Shown: positions 35,570 to 45,276 of the stretch, one piece after another | Layout: every line of letters begins with the position of its first letter | Position numbering within the stretch: position 1 is the first letter of the stretch | Assembly (NCBI GenBank): GCA_963773625.1 | Contig: CAVZCJ010000011.1 | Coordinates: forward strand, 310,001 to 374,000 | Length of the DNA stretch: 64,000 bases | Direction of reading: 5' to 3' | Origin: DATARH01 sp963773625 | Lineage (GTDB): Bacteria > Pseudomonadota > Alphaproteobacteria > ATCC43930 > CGMCC-115725 | Program-made: the position numbers and the translations under genes | Notes under the pieces: model-generated | The model's database searches: none | Told to the model about the DNA's origin: nothing | What the model saw: the letters and a program-made list of their open reading frames with translations, nothing else

Positions 35570-36596
35570 AGCCGAACCGCGCCTTCATCCACGCGGCGCG
35601 ATCTTTGTCCTTCATCCGCCACAGGAATTGATCCACCCAAAAATGCACCAGGCTGACCGATAGCATGACGGAAATGCCGATCGTAGAAGCCCTGCCCGGC
35701 TGGACGGCAATGAGCCGCGACGCCGCCATGAAGAGCAACAGGGCCGCCGGCGCCAGGACGATAAGGATAGGCAGGCGCCGCCTGCTGACCACTTCCTTGC
35801 CGCGACTGACGCTGTGGGCGCCCAGGAAAATCAGGTATTGCAGTCCATGCGCGGCCGCGAAGGAAATAAATCCGAGCGTGTAGTCCCGCGACACGTACAT
35901 CGTGAACAGGAAGGTGACGCTCAGGAAGATGCTGATCGCGAACAGATACTGCAGTTTGAGCCAGGCGCCGGCGGCTAGCCACAAGGCAAGACCGGTCAGC
36001 GGTACCGCCGCGAGCAATCCCCCGTGGTAGCAGAACCCGATGACGGCGACCGCCGTCGGCCCCAGCGGCACATAGTTTTCGCCGATCATGTAGATCGGCG
36101 CCATCGCCTTCAGCACGCCGAGCATTCCCACGACAACGCCGGCACGGATGGCGATCTTCTCGTACCGCGAGAGCGGCCGCCCTCTATCGGTCAACGAGAC
36201 GAAAGTCGCGACCCCGATATTCTGGGCGCCGAAATGCCATGTCTGCCAGAGGGAGGTGAGAAGGAGCGCAGGGACGAAGACCCGATTCTCGGTATTACAG
36301 AAGACGGCAATCCCCACTGCCAAGAGCGCACAAGGAACGACAACCATCCGGACCGGATGGTCATGAAGAAACCTCCTAACCGCTCCATCTGTCAGGAGGT
36401 AGAAGGTCGCGGCGACATGGGTCGAGCCGAGGAGCAAAGCGAAGGCGACGACCGGTGCGATCCACGGATAAGACGGCACCAGGGCGATGCCGCAGAATGG
36501 TAAAATCGTCGCGAGAATCAACGCCGCCGAGAACAAGGCTCCCGCGTTGGCCGACCGACTAACGGGATAGACCGCCGCGTTGGCTTCGACACTCAT
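35520..36596 (-). CDS. Polytopic membrane protein of unknown function
   Basis: 358 residues with roughly nine to ten hydrophobic segments (ALILATILPFCGIALVPSY, VVAFALLLGSTHVAATFYLL, LPILIVLAPAALLLF and others). Possibly functional polar motifs inside or near membrane regions are STHVAATFY, WQTWHFGAQN and HFWVDQFLWRMKDKDRA. I do not recognise the family. The His/Trp-rich motifs suggest a membrane enzyme. It is 202 bases from the divergent uvrB and is probably co-expressed with the acyltransferase that it overlaps. Confidence 0.75.
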   Translation of the reverse strand: MSVEANAAVYPVSRSANAGALFSAALILATILPFCGIALVPSYPWIAPVVAFALLLGSTHVAATFYLLTDGAVRRFLHDHPVRMVVVPCALLAVGIAVFCNTENRVFVPALLLTSLWQTWHFGAQNIGVATFVSLTDRGRPLSRYEKIAIRAGVVVGMLGVLKAMAPIYMIGENYVPLGPTAVAVIGFCYHGGLLAAVPLTGLALWLAAGAWLKLQYLFAISIFLSVTFLFTMYVSRDYTLGFISFAAAHGLQYLIFLGAHSVSRGKEVVSRRRLPILIVLAPAALLLFMAASRLIAVQPGRASTIGISVMLSVSLVHFWVDQFLWRMKDKDRAAWMKARFGFVFARPSSVSRRAVAS

Positions 36597-36798
36597 CTAG
36601 TACGCCGCTTGGAAATGCTTCGATGCGGCCAGACTGCCGGCGAACTATGAAGGTCGAGTAAAGACGCGGTTCGCGATGGGCGGGCCGCGGCCCGGCAACT
36701 CTGCGTCGTCGGGCGATCCGTCTCCGCCGCGGCGGAAAATTCAAGCCGCAGCGGGCGCCACGCTGGCATCCCCCCGCCGGCGGACTTATCTTTAACCG

Positions 36799-38970
36799 AT
36801 GCTCCAGCCGCTGTTTGTCGCCGAGCGCCCGTCAGGCGATATCGGCAAGCCATTTCAGCTTTCCTCCGAGTTCGAGCCCGCCGGCGACCAGCCGCAGGCG
36901 ATCGACGAATTATGCGAGGGCCTGGCGCGCGGCGAGCGGGACCAGGTGCTGCTCGGCGTCACCGGTTCGGGCAAGACCTTTACGATGGCGCATGTCATTC
37001 AGCGCCTCCAGCGGCCGGCCATCGTGCTGGCGCCGAACAAGACCCTCGCCGCGCAGCTCTACGGCGAGATGAAAAGCTTCTTCCCGGAGAACGCGGTCGA
37101 GTATTTCGTCTCGTATTACGACTACTACCAGCCGGAGGCCTACGTTCCGCGCTCCGACACCTATGTCGAGAAGGAGTCGTCGCTCAACGAGCAGATCGAC
37201 CGGATGCGCCATTCGGCGACGCGGGCGATTCTCGAACGCCGCGACGTCGTGGTCGTCGCCTCGGTGTCGTGCATCTACGGTATCGGCTCGGTCGAGACTT
37301 ATTCCCAAATGACCGAAACGGTGACCACCGGCGAGCGGATCAACCGCAACCGGCTGCTCGCCCATTTCGTCGAGATGCAGTACCGCCGCAACGACACGAA
37401 TTTCGTGCGCGGCACATTCCGGGTGCGCGGCGACACGATCGAGATCTTCCCGGCGCATTACGAGGACCGCGCCTGGCGCATCTCGTTGTTTGGCGACGAG
37501 GTCGAGGGCATCCACGAGATCGACCCGCTGACCGGGGAGAAGATCACCGCGCTGCAATCGATCAAGGTTTACGCCAACAGCCACTATGTGACGCCGCGCC
37601 CGACCCTCCTGCAGGCGATCGAGCAGATCAAACGCGACCTCAAAATCCGGCTCGACGAACTGTACAAGGCGGGGCGGCTGCTCGAGGCGCAGCGGCTCGA
37701 ACAGCGCACGACCTTCGATGTCGAGATGATCGAGGCGACCGGCAGCTGCGCGGGGATCGAGAACTATTCGCGCTATCTCACCGGGCGCAAGCCGGGCGAG
37801 CCGCCGCCGACCTTCTTCGAATACATGTCGCGCGACGCGCTGGTCATCGTCGACGAATGCCACGTCACGGTGCCGCAGCTCGGCGGCATGTTCGGCGGCG
37901 ACTGGACGCGCAAGACGACGCTCGCCGAGTACGGGTTCCGGCTGCCGTCGTGTACCGACAATCGGCCGCTGAAATTCGAGGAATGGGACGCCTATCGCGG
38001 CCAGACCATCTTCGTGTCGGCGACACCGGGGCGCTGGGAGATGGAGCGCGTCGGCGGCGTCTTCGTCGAGCAGATCGTGCGGCCCACGGGCCTCATCGAC
38101 CCGCCTTGTATCATTCGCCCGACCGAAAACCAGGTCGACGATCTGATGGCCGAATGCCGCGAGATCGCCGCGAAGGGACAACGGGCGCTGGTCACCACCC
38201 TGACCAAGCGCATGGCCGAGGCGCTTACCGAATACCTGCACGAAGCGGGACTTCGGGTGCGCTACCTGCACTCCGATGTCGACACGATCGAGCGCATCGA
38301 GATCATTCGCGATCTGCGGCTTGGCGTGTTCGACATACTGATCGGCATCAACCTGCTGCGCGAAGGGCTTGATATTCCCGAATGTGCCCTGGTCGCGATC
38401 CTCGACGCCGACAAGGAAGGCTATTTGCGTTCGCGCACCTCGCTGATCCAGACCATCGGCCGCGCGGCGCGGCATATCGAGGGGCGCGCGATCCTCTACG
38501 CCGACCACATGACCGAGAGCCTCAAGGCGGCGCTCGCCGAGACCAGCCGGCGGCGCGAGAAACAGCAGGAATACAACGCCGCCAACGGCATCACCCCGGA
38601 GAGCATCCGCCGCGGCATCGCCGACATCCTCGATAGCGCCTATGAACGTGACCATGTCACCGTGGGGCTGGGCGAGAGCGATGCGGCGCACTATCAGGGC
38701 AAGGATCTGAAATCGGTCATCGCCGACCTCGAAAAGCGGATGCGCGCCGCGGCCGCGGATCTCGAATTCGAGGAAGCGGCGCGGTTGCGCGACGAGATCA
38801 AGCGGCTGGAACAGGCCGATCTCGGCCTGGCGGCGAGCACCGCGCCGGCGGGGATCGGCCGCACCGAAGGGGCGCGCGGGCGCTCGATCGCCGGCCGCGC
38901 CGGCGTGTCGGCGCGGGATGTCATGCGGGCCAAGATGCGGGCCAAGAAGGATCGCCGTGCCCGGCGGTAG
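36799..38970 (+). CDS. uvrB: Excinuclease ABC subunit B
   Basis: UvrB verifies lesions and loads UvrC in nucleotide excision repair. 723 residues, start ATG 36799. Walker A LLGVTGSGKTFTMAHVI, the DNA-wedging hairpin YYDYYQPEAYVPRSDTY, the VDECH helicase motif and QTIGRAARHIEGRAILYADH are intact. The C-terminal UVR motif (ADLEFEEAARLRDEIKRLEQ) that meets UvrC is present, followed by a basic tail of about 60 residues. The 202-base divergent region upstream shows no GTTC-N7-GTTC SOS box that I could see. Confidence 0.97.
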   Translation: MLQPLFVAERPSGDIGKPFQLSSEFEPAGDQPQAIDELCEGLARGERDQVLLGVTGSGKTFTMAHVIQRLQRPAIVLAPNKTLAAQLYGEMKSFFPENAVEYFVSYYDYYQPEAYVPRSDTYVEKESSLNEQIDRMRHSATRAILERRDVVVVASVSCIYGIGSVETYSQMTETVTTGERINRNRLLAHFVEMQYRRNDTNFVRGTFRVRGDTIEIFPAHYEDRAWRISLFGDEVEGIHEIDPLTGEKITALQSIKVYANSHYVTPRPTLLQAIEQIKRDLKIRLDELYKAGRLLEAQRLEQRTTFDVEMIEATGSCAGIENYSRYLTGRKPGEPPPTFFEYMSRDALVIVDECHVTVPQLGGMFGGDWTRKTTLAEYGFRLPSCTDNRPLKFEEWDAYRGQTIFVSATPGRWEMERVGGVFVEQIVRPTGLIDPPCIIRPTENQVDDLMAECREIAAKGQRALVTTLTKRMAEALTEYLHEAGLRVRYLHSDVDTIERIEIIRDLRLGVFDILIGINLLREGLDIPECALVAILDADKEGYLRSRTSLIQTIGRAARHIEGRAILYADHMTESLKAALAETSRRREKQQEYNAANGITPESIRRGIADILDSAYERDHVTVGLGESDAAHYQGKDLKSVIADLEKRMRAAAADLEFEEAARLRDEIKRLEQADLGLAASTAPAGIGRTEGARGRSIAGRAGVSARDVMRAKMRAKKDRRARR

Positions 38971-39772
38971 TTCCGGGGCCGATCCCGAACCAAGCGGCGC
39001 GTTCCCGACACCGGAAACACCGAAGGCGGCGCTCGTCACCGGCGCCGGCCAACGTATCGGCCGAGCATGCGCGTTGGCCCTGGCGGAGGCCGGCTTCGCG
39101 GTGGCGGTGCACTACAACTCGTCCGGAACGGAAGCCGAAAAGGTTGCGGCGGCGGTCAGGGCGAAGGGTCAAAAGGCGATCGCCATCCCCGCTGATTTGG
39201 CAGACGAGAATGCGGTCGCGGCGCTACTCCCCCGAGCCGCTGCCACGCTCGGGCCGATCGGGGTGCTGGTCAACAACGCCTCGGTGTTCGGGGACGATAC
39301 CGTTGCGACCGCGAGCCGCGAGAGCTGGGATCGTCATCTCGCGGTCAACTTGCGGGCGCCGTTCGTGCTGATCCAGGAGTTTGCCCGTTCTCTGCCTGAA
39401 GAGGCGGGTGGGTTGATTGTCAATCTGTTGGATGAGCGAGTCTGGAATCTCACTCCCTATTTCGTCTCCTATACCCTCAGCAAAGCTGGATTGTGGACCC
39501 TGACGCAAACGATGGCGCTGGCGCTGGCGCCCCGCATCCGGGTCAATGGCATCGGGCCCGGCCCGACCTTGCCAAGCCCGCGACAGAGCCACGAGCAATT
39601 TCTCCAGCAGTGCCGCTCGATGCCACTGCAGCGGGGCACGGGCCCGGAGGAAATCGCGCTGGCGCTACGCTTTATCCTGGGCGCTCCGGCAATGACGGGA
39701 CAGATGATCGCGCTGGATGGCGGTCAGCATCTCGGCTGGGCTCAGCCGCGCGCCGCTCATGTGGTAGAATAG
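38957..39772 (+). CDS. Short-chain dehydrogenase/reductase (pteridine reductase-like)
   Basis: NAD(P)-dependent Rossmann oxidoreductase. I chose the GTG at 38957 because AAGGA precedes it by five bases; this overlaps the uvrB end by 14 bases and gives 271 residues. Cofactor motif ALVTGAGQRIGRACALALAE, LVNNASVFGDD, then the catalytic YTLSKAGLWTLTQTMALALA. The usual Ser of the Ser-Tyr-Lys triad region reads LLDERVWNLTPYFVSYTLSK, with no clear Ser in the customary place. Together with the GIGPGPTLP ending, this resembles pteridine reductase-like SDRs. Confidence 0.85.
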   Translation: MPGGSSGADPEPSGAFPTPETPKAALVTGAGQRIGRACALALAEAGFAVAVHYNSSGTEAEKVAAAVRAKGQKAIAIPADLADENAVAALLPRAAATLGPIGVLVNNASVFGDDTVATASRESWDRHLAVNLRAPFVLIQEFARSLPEEAGGLIVNLLDERVWNLTPYFVSYTLSKAGLWTLTQTMALALAPRIRVNGIGPGPTLPSPRQSHEQFLQQCRSMPLQRGTGPEEIALALRFILGAPAMTGQMIALDGGQHLGWAQPRAAHVVE

Positions 39773-40083
39773 GCGGCAGTAAGTGTGCGATGAGGTAGGT
39801 GACAATATGTCTCAGCTAACCCCCGGATTACTCTCGACTCTGGCCCTCTGATGCTAAAGTTGTTCACAACGCATATTACCTCCGTATGACACCCCTTGCA
39901 ATTCTGAGGTTTAGGACCAATTGTGACAGACTATTAACAATTGAAACTGGAAACATATCGGAAATTCAATGAGATAGACTTTATGCCTATTTTATAGGCA
40001 AGTCCTTCAAACAGTCAGATTTCTTGCCCTCCGACGTGTGCGAACCGGGTTTTTCGACAGAGTTATCCCCAAATTCGGTGGAT
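39773..40083 (+). other. AT-rich intergenic region upstream of uvrC
   Basis: A 311-base gap visibly richer in A and T than its neighbours from about 39850. It holds a perfect 7-bp hairpin (TGCCTAT, three T, ATAGGCA at 39984-40000). A possible promoter, TTCAAT then TATTTT after 17 bases, overlaps it (39965-39993). No gene is supported. It may also encode part of the UvrC leader if a TTG at 40024 is used. Confidence 0.4.
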
Positions 40084-42150
40084 ATGCCCACGAGCCTACG
40101 AAATCCCGCGAACGCGGCCTTCGCGGAGCCAGTGAAAACCGCGAAGCGAGCGCCCCGCCCGCCGCGGCAGCCCGCGCCCGAAGCGTTCGATCCGCGGCGG
40201 GGACCTGAAGGTCTCGACATCCCCTCGGCTGAAACCACGCCCACCCCGACGTCGAGCGGCGGAATCGTCCACGGCACCGCGACCTTACGCGCGGCCCTGC
40301 GCAACGTGCCAGCCGGCCCGGGCGTCTACCGCATGCTCGACCGCAAGGGCGACGCGATCTATGTCGGCAAGGCGCGGAATCTAAAGGCTCGGGTGCAGAA
40401 CTACACCCACGTTGCCGGCCTCTCGAACCGGCTGCGCCGGATGGTGGCGGAGACGGCGGCGCTGGAAATTGTCGTTACCGCCACCGAGGCAGAAGCGCTG
40501 CTGCTCGAATGCAACATGATCAAGCGGTTGCTGCCGCGCTTTAACGTGCTGCTGCGCGACGACAAGTCGTTCCCATTGATCCACATCACCGCCGATCACG
40601 AGTTCCCGCAACTGACCAAGCATCGCGGCGCGCGCGAAAAAAGCGGCACGTTTTTCGGTCCGTTTGCCTCGGCCGGGGCGGTCAACCGGACCCTCATCAC
40701 GCTACAGAAGGCGTTTCTGTTGCGCTCGTGCGGCGACAGCGTCTTCGCCAATCGGACACGTCCGTGCCTGCTGTTCCAGATCAAGCGCTGCAGCGCACCC
40801 TGCGTCGGGCGCATCTCGCCGCACGATTACGCGGCGCTAATCGAGGAAGCGAAAGGCTTTCTGTCGGGCGGCAGCGCGGATGTGCAGGCGCGCCTCGCGG
40901 TTGAGATGGAGGCAGCGTCGGCCACGCTGGATTTCGAAGCCGCCGCGATGCTGCGTGACCGTATCCGCGCGCTGTCGATGGTGCAGGGCCACCAGGACAT
41001 CTACGTTGCGGGCATCGACGACGCCGACATCATCGCCGCGTACCAGGCTGGAGGCCACACCTGCGTGCAGGTCTTCTTCTTCCGCGGCGGGCAAAACTGG
41101 GGAAACCGCGCCTATTTCCCCAGTCACGACCGCCAGCTCGGGGTGGAAGAGGTGCTAACCAGCTTTGTCGGGCAGTTCTACGATAACCGGCCGAAACCGC
41201 GTCTCGTGCTGCTCAACCATCGCCTTGTCGAGCAGGACCTTGTCGCTGAGGCGCTATCGCTCGGCGGGCACAAGGTAACCCTCCTGGTGCCGCAGCGCGG
41301 CAACAAGAGGAAGCTGATCGAGCGGATCGAAGCCACCGCGCGCGAGGCTCTCGGCCGCCGGCTGGCCGAGAGCAGCACGCAGCGCCAACTGCTCGAGGGG
41401 CTCGCCACGGCCCTCGGATTGCCCGGCCCGCCCAACCGCATCGAGGTTTACGACAACAGCCATATACAAGGCGCGAATGCGGTCGGCGCGATGATCGTTG
41501 CCGGGCCCGAGGGGCTGATGAAGAACCAATACCGCAAGTTTACCATACGCGGCGAGCGCACCGCGCCAGCCGAGGGCGCCGCCTCGACGGAACTCGATGC
41601 TTTCGGTGGCGATGATTATGCGATGATGCGTGAAGTCCTGCACCGCCGCTTCGCCAGGGCTCTGAAGGAAGACCCCGAACGGACGGGAAGCACCTGGCCC
41701 GATCTCGTGCTGATCGACGGCGGGCTCGGCCAATTGGGCATCGCGCAGGGGGTGCTTGAGGAACTCGGCATCGACGACGTCGCGCTCGTGGGCATCGCCA
41801 AGGGGCCGGACCGCAATGCCGGCCGCGAACGGTTCTTTGTCCCGGGCCGCGCGCCATTCTCGCTGGAGCCGCGCGACCCCGTGCTTTATTTCCTGCAGCG
41901 GCTGCGTGACGAGGCGCACCGCTTCGCGATCGGCACGCATCGCGCCCGCCGCGCCAAGGCGATCGGCCGCTCCCCGCTCGACGAGATCGCCGGGATCGGG
42001 TCGAAGCGCAAGCAGGCCCTACTGCACCATTTCGGCTCGGCCCGGACGATCGCCCGCGCCGGGCTCGCCGAGATCGAGCGCGTCGCGGGGATTAACAAAG
42101 CTGTCGCGCAAAAGGTCTATGACCACTTCCACGGGGATCGCTTAAGATAA
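40084..42150 (+). CDS. uvrC: Excinuclease ABC subunit C
   Basis: UvrC makes both incisions in nucleotide excision repair. From ATG 40084 it is 688 residues; the frame is open back to a TTG at 40024. The first 65 or so residues are a Pro/Ala/Arg-rich extension before the GIY-YIG nuclease (GPGVYRMLDRKGDAIYVGKA). Next come the UVR motif (MEAASATLDFEAAAMLRDRI) and the RNase H-like nuclease (IEVYDNSHIQGANAVGAMIV). The helix-hairpin-helix tail has LDEIAGIGSKRKQALLHHFG. It is followed 19 bases later by pgsA, a common pairing. Confidence 0.96.
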   Translation: MPTSLRNPANAAFAEPVKTAKRAPRPPRQPAPEAFDPRRGPEGLDIPSAETTPTPTSSGGIVHGTATLRAALRNVPAGPGVYRMLDRKGDAIYVGKARNLKARVQNYTHVAGLSNRLRRMVAETAALEIVVTATEAEALLLECNMIKRLLPRFNVLLRDDKSFPLIHITADHEFPQLTKHRGAREKSGTFFGPFASAGAVNRTLITLQKAFLLRSCGDSVFANRTRPCLLFQIKRCSAPCVGRISPHDYAALIEEAKGFLSGGSADVQARLAVEMEAASATLDFEAAAMLRDRIRALSMVQGHQDIYVAGIDDADIIAAYQAGGHTCVQVFFFRGGQNWGNRAYFPSHDRQLGVEEVLTSFVGQFYDNRPKPRLVLLNHRLVEQDLVAEALSLGGHKVTLLVPQRGNKRKLIERIEATAREALGRRLAESSTQRQLLEGLATALGLPGPPNRIEVYDNSHIQGANAVGAMIVAGPEGLMKNQYRKFTIRGERTAPAEGAASTELDAFGGDDYAMMREVLHRRFARALKEDPERTGSTWPDLVLIDGGLGQLGIAQGVLEELGIDDVALVGIAKGPDRNAGRERFFVPGRAPFSLEPRDPVLYFLQRLRDEAHRFAIGTHRARRAKAIGRSPLDEIAGIGSKRKQALLHHFGSARTIARAGLAEIERVAGINKAVAQKVYDHFHGDRLR

Positions 42151-42169
42151 GACGCCTATCCCGGACGGG

Positions 42170-42790
42170 ATGGCCAGACCGGAGGCAAGTGTGCCGCTAA
42201 CCAGCCTGCCGAACCTGCTGACCTTGTCGCGCATCCTGGCGATCCCCCTGGTGGTCGCGACCTTCTACGTGTCGGGCGACTCGGCGCGCTGGTTTTGTTG
42301 CGCGCTGTTCTCAGCCGCCGGCATCACCGACTGGCTCGACGGCCACATGGCGCGGCGTTGGGAACAGCAATCGGAACTAGGCCGTTTCCTCGACCCGATC
42401 GCCGACAAGCTGCTTGTGTCGGCAACGCTGCTCATGCTGACCGCGACCGGACGGATATCGGGCCTGATCGTGCTGCCGGCGCTGGTCATTCTGTGTCGCG
42501 AAATCCTGGTTTCAGGACTGCGCGAGTATCTCGCGGGGCTCAGCGTGGGCGTGCCGGTGTCCCGTCTGGCGAAATGGAAGACGGGAATTCAGATGGTTGC
42601 GATCGGTTTCCTCATCGTCGGCGACGCGGGCTGGCGCCTCGTCCCGGTTGTCGCCATCGGCGAGGCTCTGCTGTGGCTCGCCGCGCTGCTCACCTTGGTC
42701 ACCGGCTATGACTATTTGTGGGCCGGATTGTCGCACATCGCCCGGCCGCGCCGCGCCGACGCCGCCGGAAAGACTCAGCGTCTCGCGTGA
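42170..42790 (+). CDS. pgsA: CDP-diacylglycerol-glycerol-3-phosphate 3-phosphatidyltransferase
   Basis: Inner-membrane enzyme for the committed step of phosphatidylglycerol synthesis. 206 residues, about five membrane helices. The CDP-alcohol phosphotransferase motif D-x2-DG-x2-AR-x8-G-x3-D-x3-D is complete in DWLDGHMARRW through GRFLDPIADK. ATG 42170 is used here; a GTG seven codons on (VPLTSLPNLLTLSRI) is also possible. Confidence 0.94.
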   Translation: MARPEASVPLTSLPNLLTLSRILAIPLVVATFYVSGDSARWFCCALFSAAGITDWLDGHMARRWEQQSELGRFLDPIADKLLVSATLLMLTATGRISGLIVLPALVILCREILVSGLREYLAGLSVGVPVSRLAKWKTGIQMVAIGFLIVGDAGWRLVPVVAIGEALLWLAALLTLVTGYDYLWAGLSHIARPRRADAAGKTQRLA

Positions 42791-42794
42791 GGAA

Positions 42795-43283
42795 ATGCGG
42801 GTTTTCGGCCTTGCCGGGTGGAGCGGAAGCGGTAAGACCACGCTGCTCGCCGCGCTGATCCCCGAGCTGGTCGCTCGCGGCATAACCGTGTCGACAATCA
42901 AGCACGCGCACCACGAATTCGACATCGATCAGCCGGGTAAGGATTCCTGGGTTCATCGTCAGGCCGGCGCCAGCGAGGTGATGGTCGCCTCATCGCGCCG
43001 GTTTGCGCTGATGCACGAGCTGCGCGGCGGGCCAGAGTTTTCGCTCGACGAGCTGGCGGCGCGGATGGCGCCGGTCGACCTGCTGCTGGTCGAGGGGTTC
43101 AAGCGCGAGGCTCATCCAAAACTTGAAGTGCACCGCCCCTCGGTCGGAAAACCGTTTCTCTATCCCGACGATCCGCATATCGTCGCCATCGCCTCGGACA
43201 CTGCCCTGGCGGCGCCGTTGCCGGTGCTGCCCCTTGCCGATGCCGCAGCCATTGCCGATTTCATCCTCGAGAGGATGGGCTAG
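42795..43283 (+). CDS. mobB: Molybdopterin-guanine dinucleotide biosynthesis protein MobB
   Basis: GTP-binding accessory protein for loading guanylated molybdenum cofactor. The start is ATG 42795 (MRVFGLAGWSGSGKTTLLAA), four bases after pgsA, although the frame is open upstream within pgsA. 162 residues. The P-loop GWSGSGKTT, the conserved TIKHAHHEFDIDQPGKDSW and DLLLVEGFKREAHPKLEV are present. It is followed four bases later by moeA. Confidence 0.93.
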   Translation: MRVFGLAGWSGSGKTTLLAALIPELVARGITVSTIKHAHHEFDIDQPGKDSWVHRQAGASEVMVASSRRFALMHELRGGPEFSLDELAARMAPVDLLLVEGFKREAHPKLEVHRPSVGKPFLYPDDPHIVAIASDTALAAPLPVLPLADAAAIADFILERMG

Positions 43284-43287
43284 GCGC

Positions 43288-44542
43288 ATGGCGCAACTGA
43301 GCGACGATTGTTTTGCTTTTGGCGGGACGCTGCTGAGCGTCGATGCCGCGCTGGCGCTGGTCGCCGAACGCGTGACCCCGGTGGTCGACACCGAGACCGT
43401 ACCCCTCGCCGAGGCGTCGGGCCGGATTCTCGGCGGCCAACCTCGTCGCCGGGATGGACTTGCCGCCGCACGCCAACAGCGCGGTCGACGGTTTCGCAAT
43501 CGTCCATGCCGACCTGCAACCTGACGGGGACACGATACTGCCGGTGACCGGGCGCGCCGCCGCCGGCCATCCACTCGGGCGTCCGCTGCAGCCTCGCGAG
43601 GCGATCCGCATCTTCACCGGCGCGCCGATGCCCGAGGGCGCCGACACGGTGATGATGCAGGAGGACTGTACCCTCGCCGACGGCAAGGTCACGCTGAAGC
43701 CAGGGATCAAGAAGGGCGCCAACCGGCGCCATGCCGGCGAGGATGTGGAGAAAGGCGCGGTCGCGGTTAAGGCTGGGCGGCGGCTGCGGCCGGCCGATCT
43801 TGGGCTTGCCGCTGCGCTCGGGCGTGACCGGTTGGCGGTCTATCAACCTCTCAGCGCCGCGCTGCTGTCGACCGGCGACGAGGTTTGCGAGCCCGGCGCT
43901 CCGCTTGCGCCGGGCGCGATCTACGACGCCAATCGCGTGATGCTAGCCTCGCTGCTGCGCGGGCTGGGTTGCCGGGTGAGCGACCTCGGCATCCGCCCAG
44001 ACCGCGCAGGCGCGCTCGCCGACACGCTGAGCGCGGCGGCGAAAGAACACGATTTGATCGTGACGTCGGGCGGGGTGTCGACCGGCGAGGAGGACCATGT
44101 CCGTGTCGCGATCGAGCGGCTCGGCCGGCTCGATTTCTGGCGCCTGGCGATCAAGCCCGGACGGCCGGTGGCGCTGGGACACATCAAGGGTGTGCCGCTG
44201 ATCGGGCTGCCGGGTAACCCTGTAGCGGCGGCGCTCACATTCGCCATTCTCGGCCGGCCGCTGATCCTGCGGCTGGCCGGCGCCGTCGAGGAACATCCGG
44301 CGACATTCCGGGTGCGCGCCGATTTTTCTTATAAGAAGCGGCCGGGCCGCCGCGAATATGTCCGCGCCAGCCTGACGCGCGACGGCGACGCGGTCGTCGC
44401 CAGCAAATACCCGAAGGACGGCGCCGGCATCCTATCGTCAATCGTGAACACGGACGGGTTCGTGATCCTCCACGAGGATACGGATGGCGTGCAGCCTGGC
44501 GCAGCGGTCGATTTCCTTCCCTATGCCGAGATCATCGGCTAA
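43288..44542 (+). CDS. moeA: Molybdopterin molybdenumtransferase MoeA (one +1 frame break)
   Basis: MoeA inserts molybdate into adenylylated molybdopterin. The start is ATG 43288 (MAQLSDDCFAFGGTLLSVDA). The frame breaks at about 43432 after EASGRIL: one extra G, where relatives read AANLVAGMDLPPH. The downstream frame resumes MDLPPHANSAVDGFAIVHAD and runs to 44542. Without the extra base it is 417 residues, the family norm. FTGAPMPEGADTVMMQED, LLSTGDEV and TSGGVSTGEEDHVRVAIE are intact. The context and the doubled base suggest consensus error. Confidence 0.9.
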
Positions 44543-44557
44543 CGACGGGAGGAAGCG

Positions 44558-44809
44558 GTGCGCCTGCTTTACTTTGCCTGGCTCAGGGCCAAGATCGGCA
44601 CCGCCGAGGAGGAACTTGAACTTCCTGCTCAGGTGACTGACGTTAACGGCTTGTTGTTGTGGCTGAAGTCGCGTGGGCCGGGCTACGCGGAAGCGCTCAA
44701 GGACCTCAAGACCGTGCGGGTCGCGGTCAATCAGAATTATGTCGGCCCGGAGCATCCGATCCGCGATCGCGACGAGGTCGCGATCTTCCCGCCGGTGACC
44801 GGAGGATGA
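44558..44809 (+). CDS. moaD: Molybdopterin synthase sulfur carrier subunit MoaD
   Basis: Ubiquitin-like sulfur carrier. 83 residues from a GTG start with GGGAGGAAG upstream. Ends VAIFPPVTGG: the C-terminal Gly-Gly that becomes the thiocarboxylate. It pairs with moaE four bases downstream. Confidence 0.95.
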   Translation: MRLLYFAWLRAKIGTAEEELELPAQVTDVNGLLLWLKSRGPGYAEALKDLKTVRVAVNQNYVGPEHPIRDRDEVAIFPPVTGG

Positions 44810-44813
44810 GCAA

Positions 44814-45269
44814 ATGATCCGTGTCCAGCGCGAGGATTTCGATGTCGGCGCCGAACTGGAAGCGCTGAGCAAAGGCAACCCGCGGATTGGCGGCGTCGCC
44901 AGCTTCATCGGGCTGGTGCGCGACATGGGCGGCGGCGACCGGGTCACCGCGCTGACCCTTGAGCACTACCCCAGCATGACCGAGAAGAAGCTGGCCGAGA
45001 TCGAGGCCGAGGCAAACCGGCGCTGGCCGCTCGATGCCTCGCTCATCATCCACCGCTATGGCAGGCTCGAGCCGGGCGATCGCATCGTGCTGGTGGCGAC
45101 CGCATCGCCGCATCGCGAGGCCGCGCTCGCCGCCTGCCATTTCCTCATCGACTGGCTGAAAACCGACGCGCCGTTCTGGAAGAGTGAGGAAACGCCGCAA
45201 GGCGAGCGATGGGTCGCCTCGCGCAGCGAGGACGACGAGGCAACCCAGCGGTGGCGAAAGGCGGATTAG
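44814..45269 (+). CDS. moaE: Molybdopterin synthase catalytic subunit MoaE
   Basis: Large subunit of molybdopterin synthase, converting cyclic pyranopterin monophosphate to molybdopterin with MoaD. 151 residues. Conserved GGVASFIGLVRDMGGGD, LTLEHYPSMTEKKL, HRYGRLEPGDRIVLVATASP and the catalytic-lysine region DWLKTDAPFWKSEET are present. It is the last gene of the plus-strand run and convergent with ilvE. Confidence 0.95.
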   Translation: MIRVQREDFDVGAELEALSKGNPRIGGVASFIGLVRDMGGGDRVTALTLEHYPSMTEKKLAEIEAEANRRWPLDASLIIHRYGRLEPGDRIVLVATASPHREAALAACHFLIDWLKTDAPFWKSEETPQGERWVASRSEDDEATQRWRKAD

Positions 45270-45276
45270 CGCTCCC

